The notes under the pieces were generated by a model. It worked only from the letters and a program-made list of their open reading frames with translations, did no database searches and had not been told where the DNA came from. The translations under genes and the position numbers were made by a program. Positions 1 to 5,270 of a stretch of 5,270 bases of DNA are shown here, piece after piece. Positions within the stretch are counted from its first letter, which is position 1. Each line of letters begins with the position of its first letter. The stretch lies in contig JAQGJF010000046.1 of assembly GCA_028290765.1 (NCBI GenBank), positions 1 through 5,270 on the forward strand. Direction: 5' to 3'. The stretch comes from Tardiphaga sp. (GTDB lineage: Bacteria > Pseudomonadota > Alphaproteobacteria > Rhizobiales > Xanthobacteraceae).

Positions 1-1
1 T

Positions 2-760
2 GCCCTCACCGTCCTGTTCGGATCGATCCATTCGCCCGTACTGGCGCAGGACAAGAGCCTGACGGTGTTCGCCGCAGCCTCGATGAAAAACGCGCTCGAC
101 GACATCGACGCCGCCTACACCGCGAAGACCGGCGTCAAGATTTCCGCGAGTTATGCCGCCAGTTCGGCGCTCGCCAAGCAGATCGAACAGGGCGCGCCAG
201 CGGATGTTTTCGTCTCCGCCGATACCGACTGGATGGACTACGCCATCAGCAAGAAGAACATCAACGAACCGACCCGGGTCAACCTGCTCGGCAACAGCAT
301 CGTGCTGATCGCGCCGAAGGATTCCAAGATCGACAAGGTCACCATCGCCCAGGGTTTCGATCTCGCCGGCCTCGCCGGTGACGGCAAGATTGCGACCGGT
401 GACGTCAAGGCGGTGCCGGTCGGCAAATATGCCAAGGCGGCGCTGGAGAAGCTCGGCGGCTGGAGCGCCGCGGAGCCGAAATTCGCCATGGCGGAAAGCG
501 TTCGCGCCGCGCTGACGCTGGTGGCGCGCGGCGAAGCCGCGCTCGGCATCGTCTATTCCACCGATGCCAAGGTCGAGCCCGGGGTGAAGATCGTCGGCAC
601 CTTCCCGGCGGATTCGCATCCGCCGATCATCTATCCGGTGGCGGCGACCACGACGGCCAAGGCCGAGGCCACGGATTATCTCGCCTTCCTGCGTTCGTCG
701 GCGGCCAAGGCCATCCTGGAAAAATACGGTTTTACGTTTTTGATCAGCCCCACGACCTGA
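2..760 (+). CDS. modA: Molybdate ABC transporter periplasmic binding protein ModA (5' end outside the window)
   Basis: ModA captures molybdate (and tungstate) in the periplasm and delivers it to the ModBC transporter. The frame is open from base 2, so the start codon lies upstream; 252 residues are visible. The first 15 look like the end of a signal peptide, with probable cleavage after V-L-A just before QDKSL. The mature part follows the ModA family closely. FAAAS (visible residues 23-27) and the SS pair (54-55) carry the serines that bind the oxyanion. Further on come GAPADVF, WMDYA, LLGNS, VPVGKYAK, ESVRAAL and GIVYSTDA, the last with the conserved ligand tyrosine (about residue 185). The segment reading VPAG in the E. 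coli protein is VPVG here; that contact is through the backbone, so binding should survive. The protein ends in the typical YGFTF. A GTG at 65 is internal to the mature protein and is not the start. The stop lies 3 bases before modB, indicating one operon. Confidence 0.96.
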   Translation, partial: ALTVLFGSIHSPVLAQDKSLTVFAAASMKNALDDIDAAYTAKTGVKISASYAASSALAKQIEQGAPADVFVSADTDWMDYAISKKNINEPTRVNLLGNSIVLIAPKDSKIDKVTIAQGFDLAGLAGDGKIATGDVKAVPVGKYAKAALEKLGGWSAAEPKFAMAESVRAALTLVARGEAALGIVYSTDAKVEPGVKIVGTFPADSHPPIIYPVAATTTAKAEATDYLAFLRSSAAKAILEKYGFTFLISPTT

Positions 761-763
761 GGC

Positions 764-1459
764 GTGTTCGACATCTCTCCGACGGAATGGACCGCGATCC
801 AGCTTTCGCTGCGGGTCGCGGTGATCGCCACGCTGGTGGCGACGCCGCTCGGTATCGGCGTGGCGTGGCTGCTGGCGCGGCGTGATTTCTGGGGCAAGTC
901 AGTCGTCGACGCGGCTATCCATCTGCCGCTGGTGCTGCCGCCAGTGGTCACCGGCTATCTGCTGCTCCTGACCTTCGGACGCCGCGGCCTGGTCGGTGCG
1001 TGGCTGGCCGATCATCTCGGCCTCGTATTCGCCTTCCGCTGGACCGGCGCGGCGCTGGCCTGCGGCGTGATGTCGTTTCCATTGCTGGTGCGGCCGATCC
1101 GGCTGTCGATCGAAGCGGTCGACCGGCGGCTGGAACAGGCCGCGGGCACGCTGGGCGCGGCGCCGTGGCGGATATTTTCCACCGTGACGCTGCCGCTGGC
1201 GCTGCCGGGCGTGCTGGCGGGCATGGTGCTCGGCTTTGCGAAAGCGATCGGCGAGTTCGGCGCCACCATCACCTTCGTCTCCAACATTCCCGGCGAGACC
1301 CAGACCATTTCCTCGGCGATCTATTCGCTGATCCAGACGCCGAACGGCGATGCCGCGGCGTTGCGTCTCGTCGTCGTCTCCATCGTCATCGCCATGACGG
1401 CGCTGATCGCATCGGAATGGTTCGCGCGCCGCGCGACGCAACGCCTGCATGGGAATTGA
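764..1459 (+). CDS. modB: Molybdate ABC transporter permease ModB
   Basis: ModB is the inner-membrane channel subunit; two copies pair with two ModC ATPases to move molybdate into the cytoplasm. The 231 residues match the usual length of about 230. About five hydrophobic segments are visible (roughly residues 12-38, 48-72, 84-108, 143-164 and 199-219). Family signatures include [16 protein letters not shown] (53-68), MSFPLLVR (103-110), and the cytoplasmic EAA-type loop that docks on the ATPase ([13 protein letters not shown] to GEFG, about 124-166). [12 protein letters not shown] follows (170-181). I chose the GTG at 764 because its translation (FDISPTEW) aligns with the start of E. coli ModB. 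It follows the modA stop by only 3 bases, and the GAGG at 759-762 is too close to act as a normal ribosome site, so translation is probably coupled to modA. The reverse-strand open frames over this gene are composition shadows. Confidence 0.97.
   Translation: MFDISPTEWTAIQLSLRVAVIATLVATPLGIGVAWLLARRDFWGKSVVDAAIHLPLVLPPVVTGYLLLLTFGRRGLVGAWLADHLGLVFAFRWTGAALACGVMSFPLLVRPIRLSIEAVDRRLEQAAGTLGAAPWRIFSTVTLPLALPGVLAGMVLGFAKAIGEFGATITFVSNIPGETQTISSAIYSLIQTPNGDAAALRLVVVSIVIAMTALIASEWFARRATQRLHGN
1451..1454 (+). promoter_or_regulatory. Probable ribosome-binding site for modC
   Basis: GGGA ends 7 bases before the GTG at 1462, an acceptable Shine-Dalgarno spacing. A TTG at 1456 overlaps the modB stop (TTGA) and would also be in frame, but it sits only 1 base after this motif. 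That is why GTG 1462 is preferred. Confidence 0.45.
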
Positions 1460-1461
1460 CC

Positions 1462-2142
1462 GTGCTGCGCGTCGACGTCTCAAAGCGGCTTGGCGAATTT
1501 TTCGTTGAAGCCTCGTTCACCAGCGAAGGCCGCGTCACCGGCCTGTTCGGCTCTTCCGGTGCCGGCAAGACATCGCTGATCAACATGATCGCGGGGCTGC
1601 TCACGCCCGATCGCGGCATCATAGCGATCGGCGACGAGGTGCTCGACGATACTGCCGCTTGTTTGCACATTCCGGCGCATCGCCGCCGCATCGGCTATGT
1701 GTTCCAGGATGCGCGGCTGTTTCCGCATCTCGATGTCCGGCGAAATCTCGATTACGGACGCCGGATGAACGGGCTGACGCGCGACGCTGCGAACGAGGCG
1801 CGCATCGTCGACCTGCTCGACATCGGCCACCTGATGGATCGCCGTCCCGGCAAACTCTCCGGCGGCGAGCGCCAGCGCGTGGCGCTGGGGCGCGCGCTGC
1901 TGGCGCAGCCGAGGCTACTGCTGCTCGACGAGCCGCTGGGATCGCTGGATGAAGAGCGCAAGGCGGAAATCCTGCCCTATCTGATCCGGCTGCGCGACGA
2001 GACCGGCGTGCCGATGGTCTATGTCAGCCACGACCCGGACGAGTTGCGGCAACTGGCGAGCCAGATCGTGGTCCTCAAGCGCGGCCGCGTGGCGGCATTT
2101 GGCGGCGCCGAAGTATTGGCGCAGGCGAACGCGGCTATCTAG
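1462..2142 (+). CDS. modC: Molybdate ABC transporter ATP-binding protein ModC, short form without TOBE/Mop domain
   Basis: ModC hydrolyses ATP to drive molybdate import through ModB. The 226 residues hold a complete nucleotide-binding domain. Walker A is GSSGAGKTS (30-38), the Q-loop glutamine is in YVFQD (Q82), the signature is LSGGERQ (132-138), Walker B is LLLLDEP (152-158), the D-loop is GSLD (160-163), and the switch histidine is VSHD (H190). E. coli ModC is about 350 residues, with a C-terminal molybdate-binding TOBE/Mop region used for feedback inhibition. Here the protein stops shortly after the ATPase fold, at [10 protein letters not shown] plus a few residues. I infer that feedback through that domain is absent. 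The start GTG is 2 bases after the modB stop. The open frame extends back through modB in another frame, but that part is a shadow. The TAG stop forms the first bases of the intergenic palindrome. A diverged copy of the 3' end occurs at 3976-4035. Confidence 0.93.
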   Translation: MLRVDVSKRLGEFFVEASFTSEGRVTGLFGSSGAGKTSLINMIAGLLTPDRGIIAIGDEVLDDTAACLHIPAHRRRIGYVFQDARLFPHLDVRRNLDYGRRMNGLTRDAANEARIVDLLDIGHLMDRRPGKLSGGERQRVALGRALLAQPRLLLLDEPLGSLDEERKAEILPYLIRLRDETGVPMVYVSHDPDELRQLASQIVVLKRGRVAAFGGAEVLAQANAAI

Positions 2143-2188
2143 AGCAGGATGACTTATCTTCGAATCGTCATCCCGCTCTAGCTTTTTG
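2140..2188 (+). terminator. Candidate Rho-independent terminator of modABC
   Basis: The first hairpin of the repeat (arms 2140-2153 and 2167-2180) is followed after three bases by a run of five T (2184-2188) in the direction of modC transcription. Position and structure suit a terminator. The 13-base loop and short T-run make it only a moderate candidate, and the hairpin overlaps the modC stop codon. Confidence 0.4.
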
Positions 2189-2240
2189 ATTGAGCATGAT
2201 CTTTCCGAAAACCGGCATCCACTTTTCGGGATCATGCTCT
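2140..2240. repeat. Two-part palindromic intergenic repeat of the rhizobial/Bradyrhizobium type
   Basis: Two inverted repeats lie side by side between convergent genes. The first pairs 2140-2153 with 2167-2180 (14-base arms, one mismatch) around a 13-base loop containing TTCGAA. The second pairs 2192-2201 plus 2205-2211 with 2223-2239; the left arm has a 3-base bulge (TTT), and both arms carry the GAGCATGATC core. From memory, repeats with this core and the CCGAAAA/TTTTCGG inner arms are common in intergenic regions of Bradyrhizobium, Rhodopseudomonas and relatives; I could not search to confirm the family. The element would fold strongly as RNA on either strand, so it may protect or end the transcripts of modABC and the opposing gene at 2261. 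The modC TAG stop is its outermost triplet. Confidence 0.8.
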
Positions 2241-2260
2241 AAGCGCCGGCCGAAACCGAA

Positions 2261-2887
2261 TCAATGCAAATGGGCGGTCGGCAGGCTCCAGTGCTGCCAG
2301 ACCGCGACGACCCTCAGCGCAAAGCATGTGGCACCGCCGAACAGAGCCGCCCAGTTGGCTCCGACATTCAGCTTGCGCAACATGACCATGACGATGGCCC
2401 CGGCAATGGCCGCCGTTGCAAGAATGTCGGTTTGCAGAACTGCAGGCACTTGCGCCAGCAGGACGTCGCGGATGGTGGAGCCGCCGGTTCCAGCAATGGC
2501 CCCCATCATGACGGCGGCGATCGGCGTCAGCTTGTACTCGATCGCCTTTTCCACGCCCGAAACGGCCAGCAACGAGAGGCCGAGCGCATCGACCGTGATC
2601 AGAATCGCCCTCGGAATCTGCTCTACGGAGTGAAATGCGAACAGCGTGCAGAGACCTCCGACGAGCCCCACCGTCAGAATGGACCAGCCGCGCAGCGCTT
2701 CGGGTGGATGCTCACCGACGAGCATGTCGCGAATCATGCCGCCACCCATCGCGGTGGCGAGCGAAATCATCAGCACACCGAACCAATCGAGGCCTTTGCC
2801 GGCCGCGATCGACGCTCCTTCGATGGCCAGCACGAAGGTGCCGGCCAGGTCGATCATGCGCAGCAGCCGCGTATCCGTTATCGCCAT
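2261..2887 (-). CDS. TRIC/UPF0126-family membrane protein (probable trimeric intracellular cation channel homologue)
   Basis: This is an inner-membrane protein of 208 residues, the usual size for the family (about 205). Bacterial members (YicG/YadS-like) resemble animal TRIC channels, form homotrimers and conduct potassium or other monovalent cations; a channel role here is inferred from the family. It shows the typical internal duplication of two three-helix repeats plus a seventh helix. Repeat 1 has AIEGASIAAG (21-30) and GGGMIRDML (48-56). Repeat 2 has AVSGVEKAIEYKL (108-120) and GTGGSTIRDVL (133-143). The last hydrophobic segment is about 178-198. The frame is open back to 3016, but the extra 43 residues do not resemble the family. 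The ATG at 2887 has a good ribosome site and gives a family-like N-terminus (TRLLRMIDLAGTFVLAIEGA), so I chose it. It converges with modC across the palindromic repeat. Confidence 0.92.
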   Translation of the reverse strand: MAITDTRLLRMIDLAGTFVLAIEGASIAAGKGLDWFGVLMISLATAMGGGMIRDMLVGEHPPEALRGWSILTVGLVGGLCTLFAFHSVEQIPRAILITVDALGLSLLAVSGVEKAIEYKLTPIAAVMMGAIAGTGGSTIRDVLLAQVPAVLQTDILATAAIAGAIVMVMLRKLNVGANWAALFGGATCFALRVVAVWQHWSLPTAHLH

Positions 2888-3103
2888 CGATGGTCCTGTC
2901 CGCCCGGAGAAACACGCCTTTCGTGCAGCGAGCAGAAACACGACGAATTGCCCGCCCGCAAGCCCCTGAAGACCGAAATCATCGGAGCTGTGGAGGTCTG
3001 CCGGAACGAACCGCATGCTGGCGTCTGCCGGACAGCAACGGCCGCGCGATCCCCGCGCAGCGAGGAACGCCTCTCCAATCGCGGCAAGTCGCGGGCGGGA
3101 ATG
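2888..3103. other. Intergenic region upstream of the TRIC-family gene
   Basis: This 216-base gap separates the TRIC-family start from the stop of the small secreted-protein gene; both genes point left. It should hold the promoter of the TRIC-family gene. A weak sigma-70-like pair on the minus strand (TTGCGG, 17 bases, TTTCTG, in about 2932-2960) is visible but not convincing. Two short direct repeats occur: AGAAACACG at 2908-2916 and 2934-2942, and GTCTGCCGGA at 2996-3005 and 3023-3032. No credible coding sequence or structured RNA was recognised. Confidence 0.4.
2894..2898 (-). promoter_or_regulatory. Ribosome-binding site deciding the start of the TRIC-family gene
   Basis: On the minus strand CAGGA ends 6 bases before the ATG at 2887. 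It supports this start over the longer open frame beginning at 3016. Confidence 0.6.
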
Positions 3104-3400
3104 TCACTCGGGCAGGTGGTGTCCTGAAGCAGGCTGCCTTCGCCGGCCCTTTCGGGCTTTTGAACCGCTTGTTCCGGCAACCTGCCGGTAGGCTGCCGCG
3201 TCCGATTGTACGCGCGCTTTCGCGGCGGCGACATCCGATTGCAGGCCGGCGGCACGACTCACATTGATGTAGCAATCGGTGCGCGACGGACCGACGGGGA
3301 ATGTGCTGCAGTCCACCTGGGCGCGCGCGGCGACGGGAAAGCCCGCCAGCAGGATTGCGGCGACGGCTAATCCAAAGATGCCCGAGGACTGGCTGGTCAT
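3104..3400 (-). CDS. Small exported two-cysteine protein of unknown function
   Basis: The predicted protein has 98 residues. It opens with a short N-region and a hydrophobic stretch (IFGLAVAAILLAGF, 8-21), then VAARA just before QVDCST, so Sec-dependent export with cleavage after residue 27 is likely. The mature part has two cysteines (31 and 43) in QVDCSTFPVGPSRTDCY, which could form a disulfide. It continues with an Ala-rich, probably helical segment (SRAAGLQSDVAAAKARVQSDAAAYRQ, 48-73) and a basic, low-complexity tail (KARKGRRRQ, 81-89). Short proteins with the pattern Q-V-D-C-S-T followed by a second Cys seem familiar from Bradyrhizobium as hypothetical proteins; no function is known to me. 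The ATG at 3400 overlaps the stop of the upstream regulator gene (ATGA) and no clear Shine-Dalgarno motif is present, so translation is probably coupled. The basic tail may not be conserved and could reflect a late frameshift. Confidence 0.7.
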   Translation of the reverse strand: MTSQSSGIFGLAVAAILLAGFPVAARAQVDCSTFPVGPSRTDCYINVSRAAGLQSDVAAAKARVQSDAAAYRQVAGTSGSKARKGRRRQPASGHHLPE

Positions 3401-3891
3401 GTCGAGGCCCGCAATCTGGACAGCTCCTTGGCCGTGTCGATAAGCATATCTATTCGCTGCTGAAGCTTTTGCTTCAAATCGGGAATGTTCACCTTGTCGG
3501 TGACGCGATAGGCGTTGCCGACGCGCTCGACATAACCGCGCTTCACCATCTCCTGCAACCGCCGCAAAACGACCGTGCGCGGCAGCTTCAGGGCTTGCGC
3601 TATTGTGCCGGCCCGCACCGGAGCGCACATCACGGTGCGAAGAAACACGTAAATGCCGATGGTTCGAAAAGTGGCGCTGTCGCTATGCGCTGCGAATTCC
3701 GCGCCGTAGTCGTCCGTCATGCTTCGGATCAAGCCCAAATAAAGCCGGCACATCAGCATCCGTTCGCGCGCCAGCTCGATACGGCGCGGCGGCTTGATGT
3801 CCGGGATCAGCACAAAGTCGGAGGCCGATTCCGGCCAGGCGAAACTCTCGGTTTGCTGCTCGCTTGCCAGACCTTTGTCGTGATTGGCCAT
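3397..3891 (-). CDS. Winged-helix DNA-binding protein, probable MarR-like transcription regulator
   Basis: The protein has 164 residues and is probably cytoplasmic; I do not recognise a named gene. The C-terminal half reads as a winged helix. Helices span about 74-90 (ATFRTIGIYVFLRTVMC). A helix-turn-helix follows (RAGTIAQALKLPRTVVLRRLQEMVKRGYV, 93-121). The wing is VERVGNAYRVTDKV (121-134), and a terminal helix (139-163) could dimerise. Arrangement and size resemble MarR-type or related PadR/Lrp-like regulators, but no ligand pocket can be assigned. The N-terminal 40 residues look disordered. The ATG at 3891 was chosen because GGGAG lies 8 bases upstream. The open frame continues to 4341, but that extension is antisense to glgA and has shadow composition. 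The stop overlaps the start of the small secreted-protein gene by ATGA, so the two form an operon and the exported protein may be a target or partner. Confidence 0.78.
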   Translation of the reverse strand: MANHDKGLASEQQTESFAWPESASDFVLIPDIKPPRRIELARERMLMCRLYLGLIRSMTDDYGAEFAAHSDSATFRTIGIYVFLRTVMCAPVRAGTIAQALKLPRTVVLRRLQEMVKRGYVERVGNAYRVTDKVNIPDLKQKLQQRIDMLIDTAKELSRLRAST

Positions 3892-3899
3892 GGGCGCTG

Positions 3900-3904
3900 C
3901 TCCC
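3900..3904 (-). promoter_or_regulatory. Ribosome-binding site for the winged-helix regulator gene
   Basis: On the minus strand GGGAG ends 8 bases before the ATG at 3891. This fixes the start of the regulator and argues against the longer open frame that runs back into glgA. Confidence 0.55.
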
Positions 3905-3975
3905 AAAGCAACGATATCACGACCGTCGGGCGGACGACAGTCACAAGACGGATAGCCGGCGCGCCGCAACGAAGC

Positions 3976-4035
3976 GCAAGCCGCGTGGTGACGTTTGGCG
4001 GCGCCGAGGTGTTGGCGCAGGTTCCGGCGGTTTAG
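3976..4035 (+). pseudogene. Remnant duplicate of the 3' end of modC
   Basis: This segment repeats the end of modC in the same orientation. From 3980 it aligns without gaps to 2084-2120 at about 32 of 37 bases, then more loosely to the stop. Translated, it gives [17 protein letters not shown] and a TAG stop, against [18 protein letters not shown] and TAG in modC. Just upstream AAGCGC is shared too, but with a one-base length difference, so the frame is broken there. Weaker ungapped similarity may extend back to about 3954. No start codon, Walker motifs or other ATPase sequence precede it, so it is a fragment, not a gene. Its stop (4033-4035) overlaps the glgA stop on the other strand (4032-4034). 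It could instead be the tail of another closely related ABC ATPase gene. Confidence 0.7.
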
Positions 4036-5270
4036 CGCGCTCCGGCGATCTGCCGGTACAGATCGGCATAGTGTCTTGCCGAATTGTGCCACGACACGTC
4101 GACGGCCATGCCGTTGCTCTGCAACCTTCGCCACACCGGCTTGTTGCCAAACAAGGCGTTGGCCCGGCGCAACGCATCGGCCAGATTTTCGCGTGTGACC
4201 GGCCCGAATTGAACACCGGTCGCGGCATCGCCCATGACCGCCGTTTCGCCGGCGTCGATGACCGTATCCGCCAGTCCGCCGACCCGAGAGACGATGGGAA
4301 CCGCGCCGTACCTCAAGGCACACAGCTGGGTCAGCCCGCACGGCTCAAACCGCGACGGCACCACCAGCGCATCCGCACCGGCCTGGATCAGATGCGCCAA
4401 GCTTTCATCATAGCCGATCAGCACGCCAATCTGACCCGGGTTGCCCTGCGCGGCCGCGCTGTAGCCGCTTTGCAGGTCTGCATCGCCATTGCCGAGCAGG
4501 ATCATCTGCATGCCGTCGGCCACGATGGCCGGCAGGTTCTCCAGCAGCAGATCGAGCCCCTTCTGCCAGGACAGGCGACTGATGACACCAAGCAGGAGAG
4601 CCTCCGGCGCGAGGCGAAGGCCAAACCGCCGCTGCAGCGCCGCCTTGTTGGCCGCCCTGTTCTCGAGCCTTTCTGCGTCGAAAACCGATGCAATGCGGGG
4701 ATCGGTCGCGGGATTCCAGACCGAAATATCAACGCCGTTGAGGATGCCGCTCAGCCGGTCTTGCCGTCCGCGCAATAGCCCGTCGAGCCCCATACCGGCC
4801 TCGGCTACCTGGATTTCGCGCGCATAGGTCGGCGAAACGGTGGTGATGCGATCCGCAAACCGCAGGCCGGCTTTCAAATATCCGATCGCTCCATAATATT
4901 CGACGCCGTCGATCGTGAATGATTCGCCCGGCAAGCCGACCGCGCCCAGCCATTCGCGCGGAAACTGCCCCTGATAGGCCAGATTGTGAACGGTCATCAC
5001 CGTCCCCGGCCGGGGCCGGTCGCTGTAATGCAGGTAAGCGTGCGTCAGTCCGGCCTGCCAGTCATGCGCGTGCACGACATTCGGTACAAAGGCCGGCAGC
5101 GCACCCTGGCCAATATCGGCCGCGATTCGCGACAGCGCCGCGAAACGGACGGCGTTATCCGGCCAGTCGGTCCCGTCGGGCGCGGCATAGGGATTTCCCG
5201 GACGCGCGAAAAGATGCGGTGCATCGATCACGAACAGGTCGAGTTCGCCACACCTACCGCCGAGCAGGCG
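4032..5270 (-). CDS. glgA: Glycogen synthase GlgA, ADP-glucose-dependent (N-terminus outside the window)
   Basis: GlgA (EC 2.4.1.21, glycosyltransferase family GT5) adds glucose from ADP-glucose to the non-reducing end of alpha-1,4-glucan in the cytoplasm. The frame is open to the last base of the window; 412 residues are visible. About 90 N-terminal residues are missing, including the KTGGL substrate-binding motif of this family. Visible landmarks, counted from the window edge, are [10 protein letters not shown] (from about 66), HNLAYQG (95-101), [10 protein letters not shown] (144-153), GILNGVD (175-181), [10 protein letters not shown] (231-240, with the conserved Arg and Lys that bind the nucleotide sugar phosphates) and [10 protein letters not shown] (306-315, with the catalytic-site Glu). 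The C-terminus is of normal length. The GTG at 5231 is internal and not the start. The stop overlaps the modC remnant on the opposite strand. The next minus-strand gene begins 140 bases downstream, so cotranscription is possible but not shown. No other glg gene lies in the window. Confidence 0.96.
   Translation of the reverse strand, partial: RLLGGRCGELDLFVIDAPHLFARPGNPYAAPDGTDWPDNAVRFAALSRIAADIGQGALPAFVPNVVHAHDWQAGLTHAYLHYSDRPRPGTVMTVHNLAYQGQFPREWLGAVGLPGESFTIDGVEYYGAIGYLKAGLRFADRITTVSPTYAREIQVAEAGMGLDGLLRGRQDRLSGILNGVDISVWNPATDPRIASVFDAERLENRAANKAALQRRFGLRLAPEALLLGVISRLSWQKGLDLLLENLPAIVADGMQMILLGNGDADLQSGYSAAAQGNPGQIGVLIGYDESLAHLIQAGADALVVPSRFEPCGLTQLCALRYGAVPIVSRVGGLADTVIDAGETAVMGDAATGVQFGPVTRENLADALRRANALFGNKPVWRRLQSNGMAVDVSWHNSARHYADLYRQIAGAR

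Noticed and set aside
1000..1461. Long open frame continuing upstream of modC through modB
   Set aside because: The translated stretch is Arg/Ala-rich and overlaps well-conserved modB in another frame. Homology to ATPases begins only at about 1462.
899..1483. Reverse-strand open frame of 194 codons across modB
   Set aside because: Composition is Arg/Gln/His-rich, typical of the antisense of a high-GC gene. It has no hydrophobic core or motif and lies fully opposite modB.
2264..3127. Plus-strand open frame of 287 codons opposite the TRIC-family gene
   Set aside because: Low-complexity His/Gln/Arg-rich translation. The minus strand encodes a clear membrane protein with family motifs.
3145..3161. 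Terminator-like hairpin with four T on the plus strand
   Set aside because: The stem is only 4-5 base pairs, it lies inside the small minus-strand gene, and no plus-strand gene ends just upstream.
3892..3975. Promoter elements (TTGTGA, TGATAT) upstream of the regulator gene
   Set aside because: The spacing is about 21 bases, too long for a standard sigma-70 promoter. It cannot be supported from sequence alone.
3301..4035. Plus-strand open frame of 244 codons ending in the modC-like tail
   Set aside because: Most of it is antisense to the regulator gene and has shadow composition. Only the last 20 or so codons resemble modC, so it is not a fused functional gene.
3892..4341. N-terminal extension of the winged-helix regulator into glgA
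   Set aside because: The extension is antisense-like Arg-rich sequence overlapping glgA. The ATG at 3891 has a good ribosome site and gives a sensible protein size.
4032..5231. GTG at 5231 as the start of glgA
   Set aside because: The frame is open to the window edge. The residues before it belong to the conserved GlgA fold, whose N-terminal substrate motif has not yet appeared.

Overview
The window is a GC-rich (roughly low-60s %) stretch of alphaproteobacterial chromosome. The Bradyrhizobium/Rhodopseudomonas/Nitrobacter group fits best. The evidence is the alpha-type gene content and codon use (GTG starts, strong G/C at third positions), a small Cys-containing secreted protein of a type I associate with bradyrhizobia, and above all a palindromic intergenic repeat (about 2140-2240) of the kind scattered through genomes of that group. 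Genus assignment is inference.

Layout. Positions 2-2142 (+) hold a tight molybdate-uptake operon, modA-modB-modC. ModA is the periplasmic binding protein (its first residues lie before the window), ModB the membrane permease, and ModC the ATPase. ModC is short and lacks the regulatory molybdate-binding (TOBE/Mop) domain. Next comes a two-part palindromic repeat (2140-2240) between convergent genes; its first bases supply the modC stop codon. On the minus strand lie a TRIC/UPF0126 cation-channel-family membrane protein (2261-2887), then a translationally coupled pair: a winged-helix-like regulator (3397-3891) and a small exported two-cysteine protein (3104-3400). The right end is glgA, glycogen synthase (4032-5270, minus strand). 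It runs off the window and lacks about 90 N-terminal residues.

The genes form separate functional units: molybdate import, a probable potassium/cation channel, an unassigned regulator with its exported partner, and glycogen synthesis. Nothing seen links them functionally.

The most notable structure is a diverged second copy of the 3' end of modC at about 3976-4035, abutting and overlapping the glgA stop codon. The block between the true modC end and this remnant (about 2143-3975) is therefore flanked by imperfect direct copies of the modC tail. This suggests that the TRIC gene, regulator and secreted-protein block was inserted, or that modABC was exchanged by recombination, at a junction where modC once converged directly on glgA. 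I see no evidence of an undescribed defence or mobile system. No tRNA, rRNA, CRISPR array or transposase gene is recognisable.
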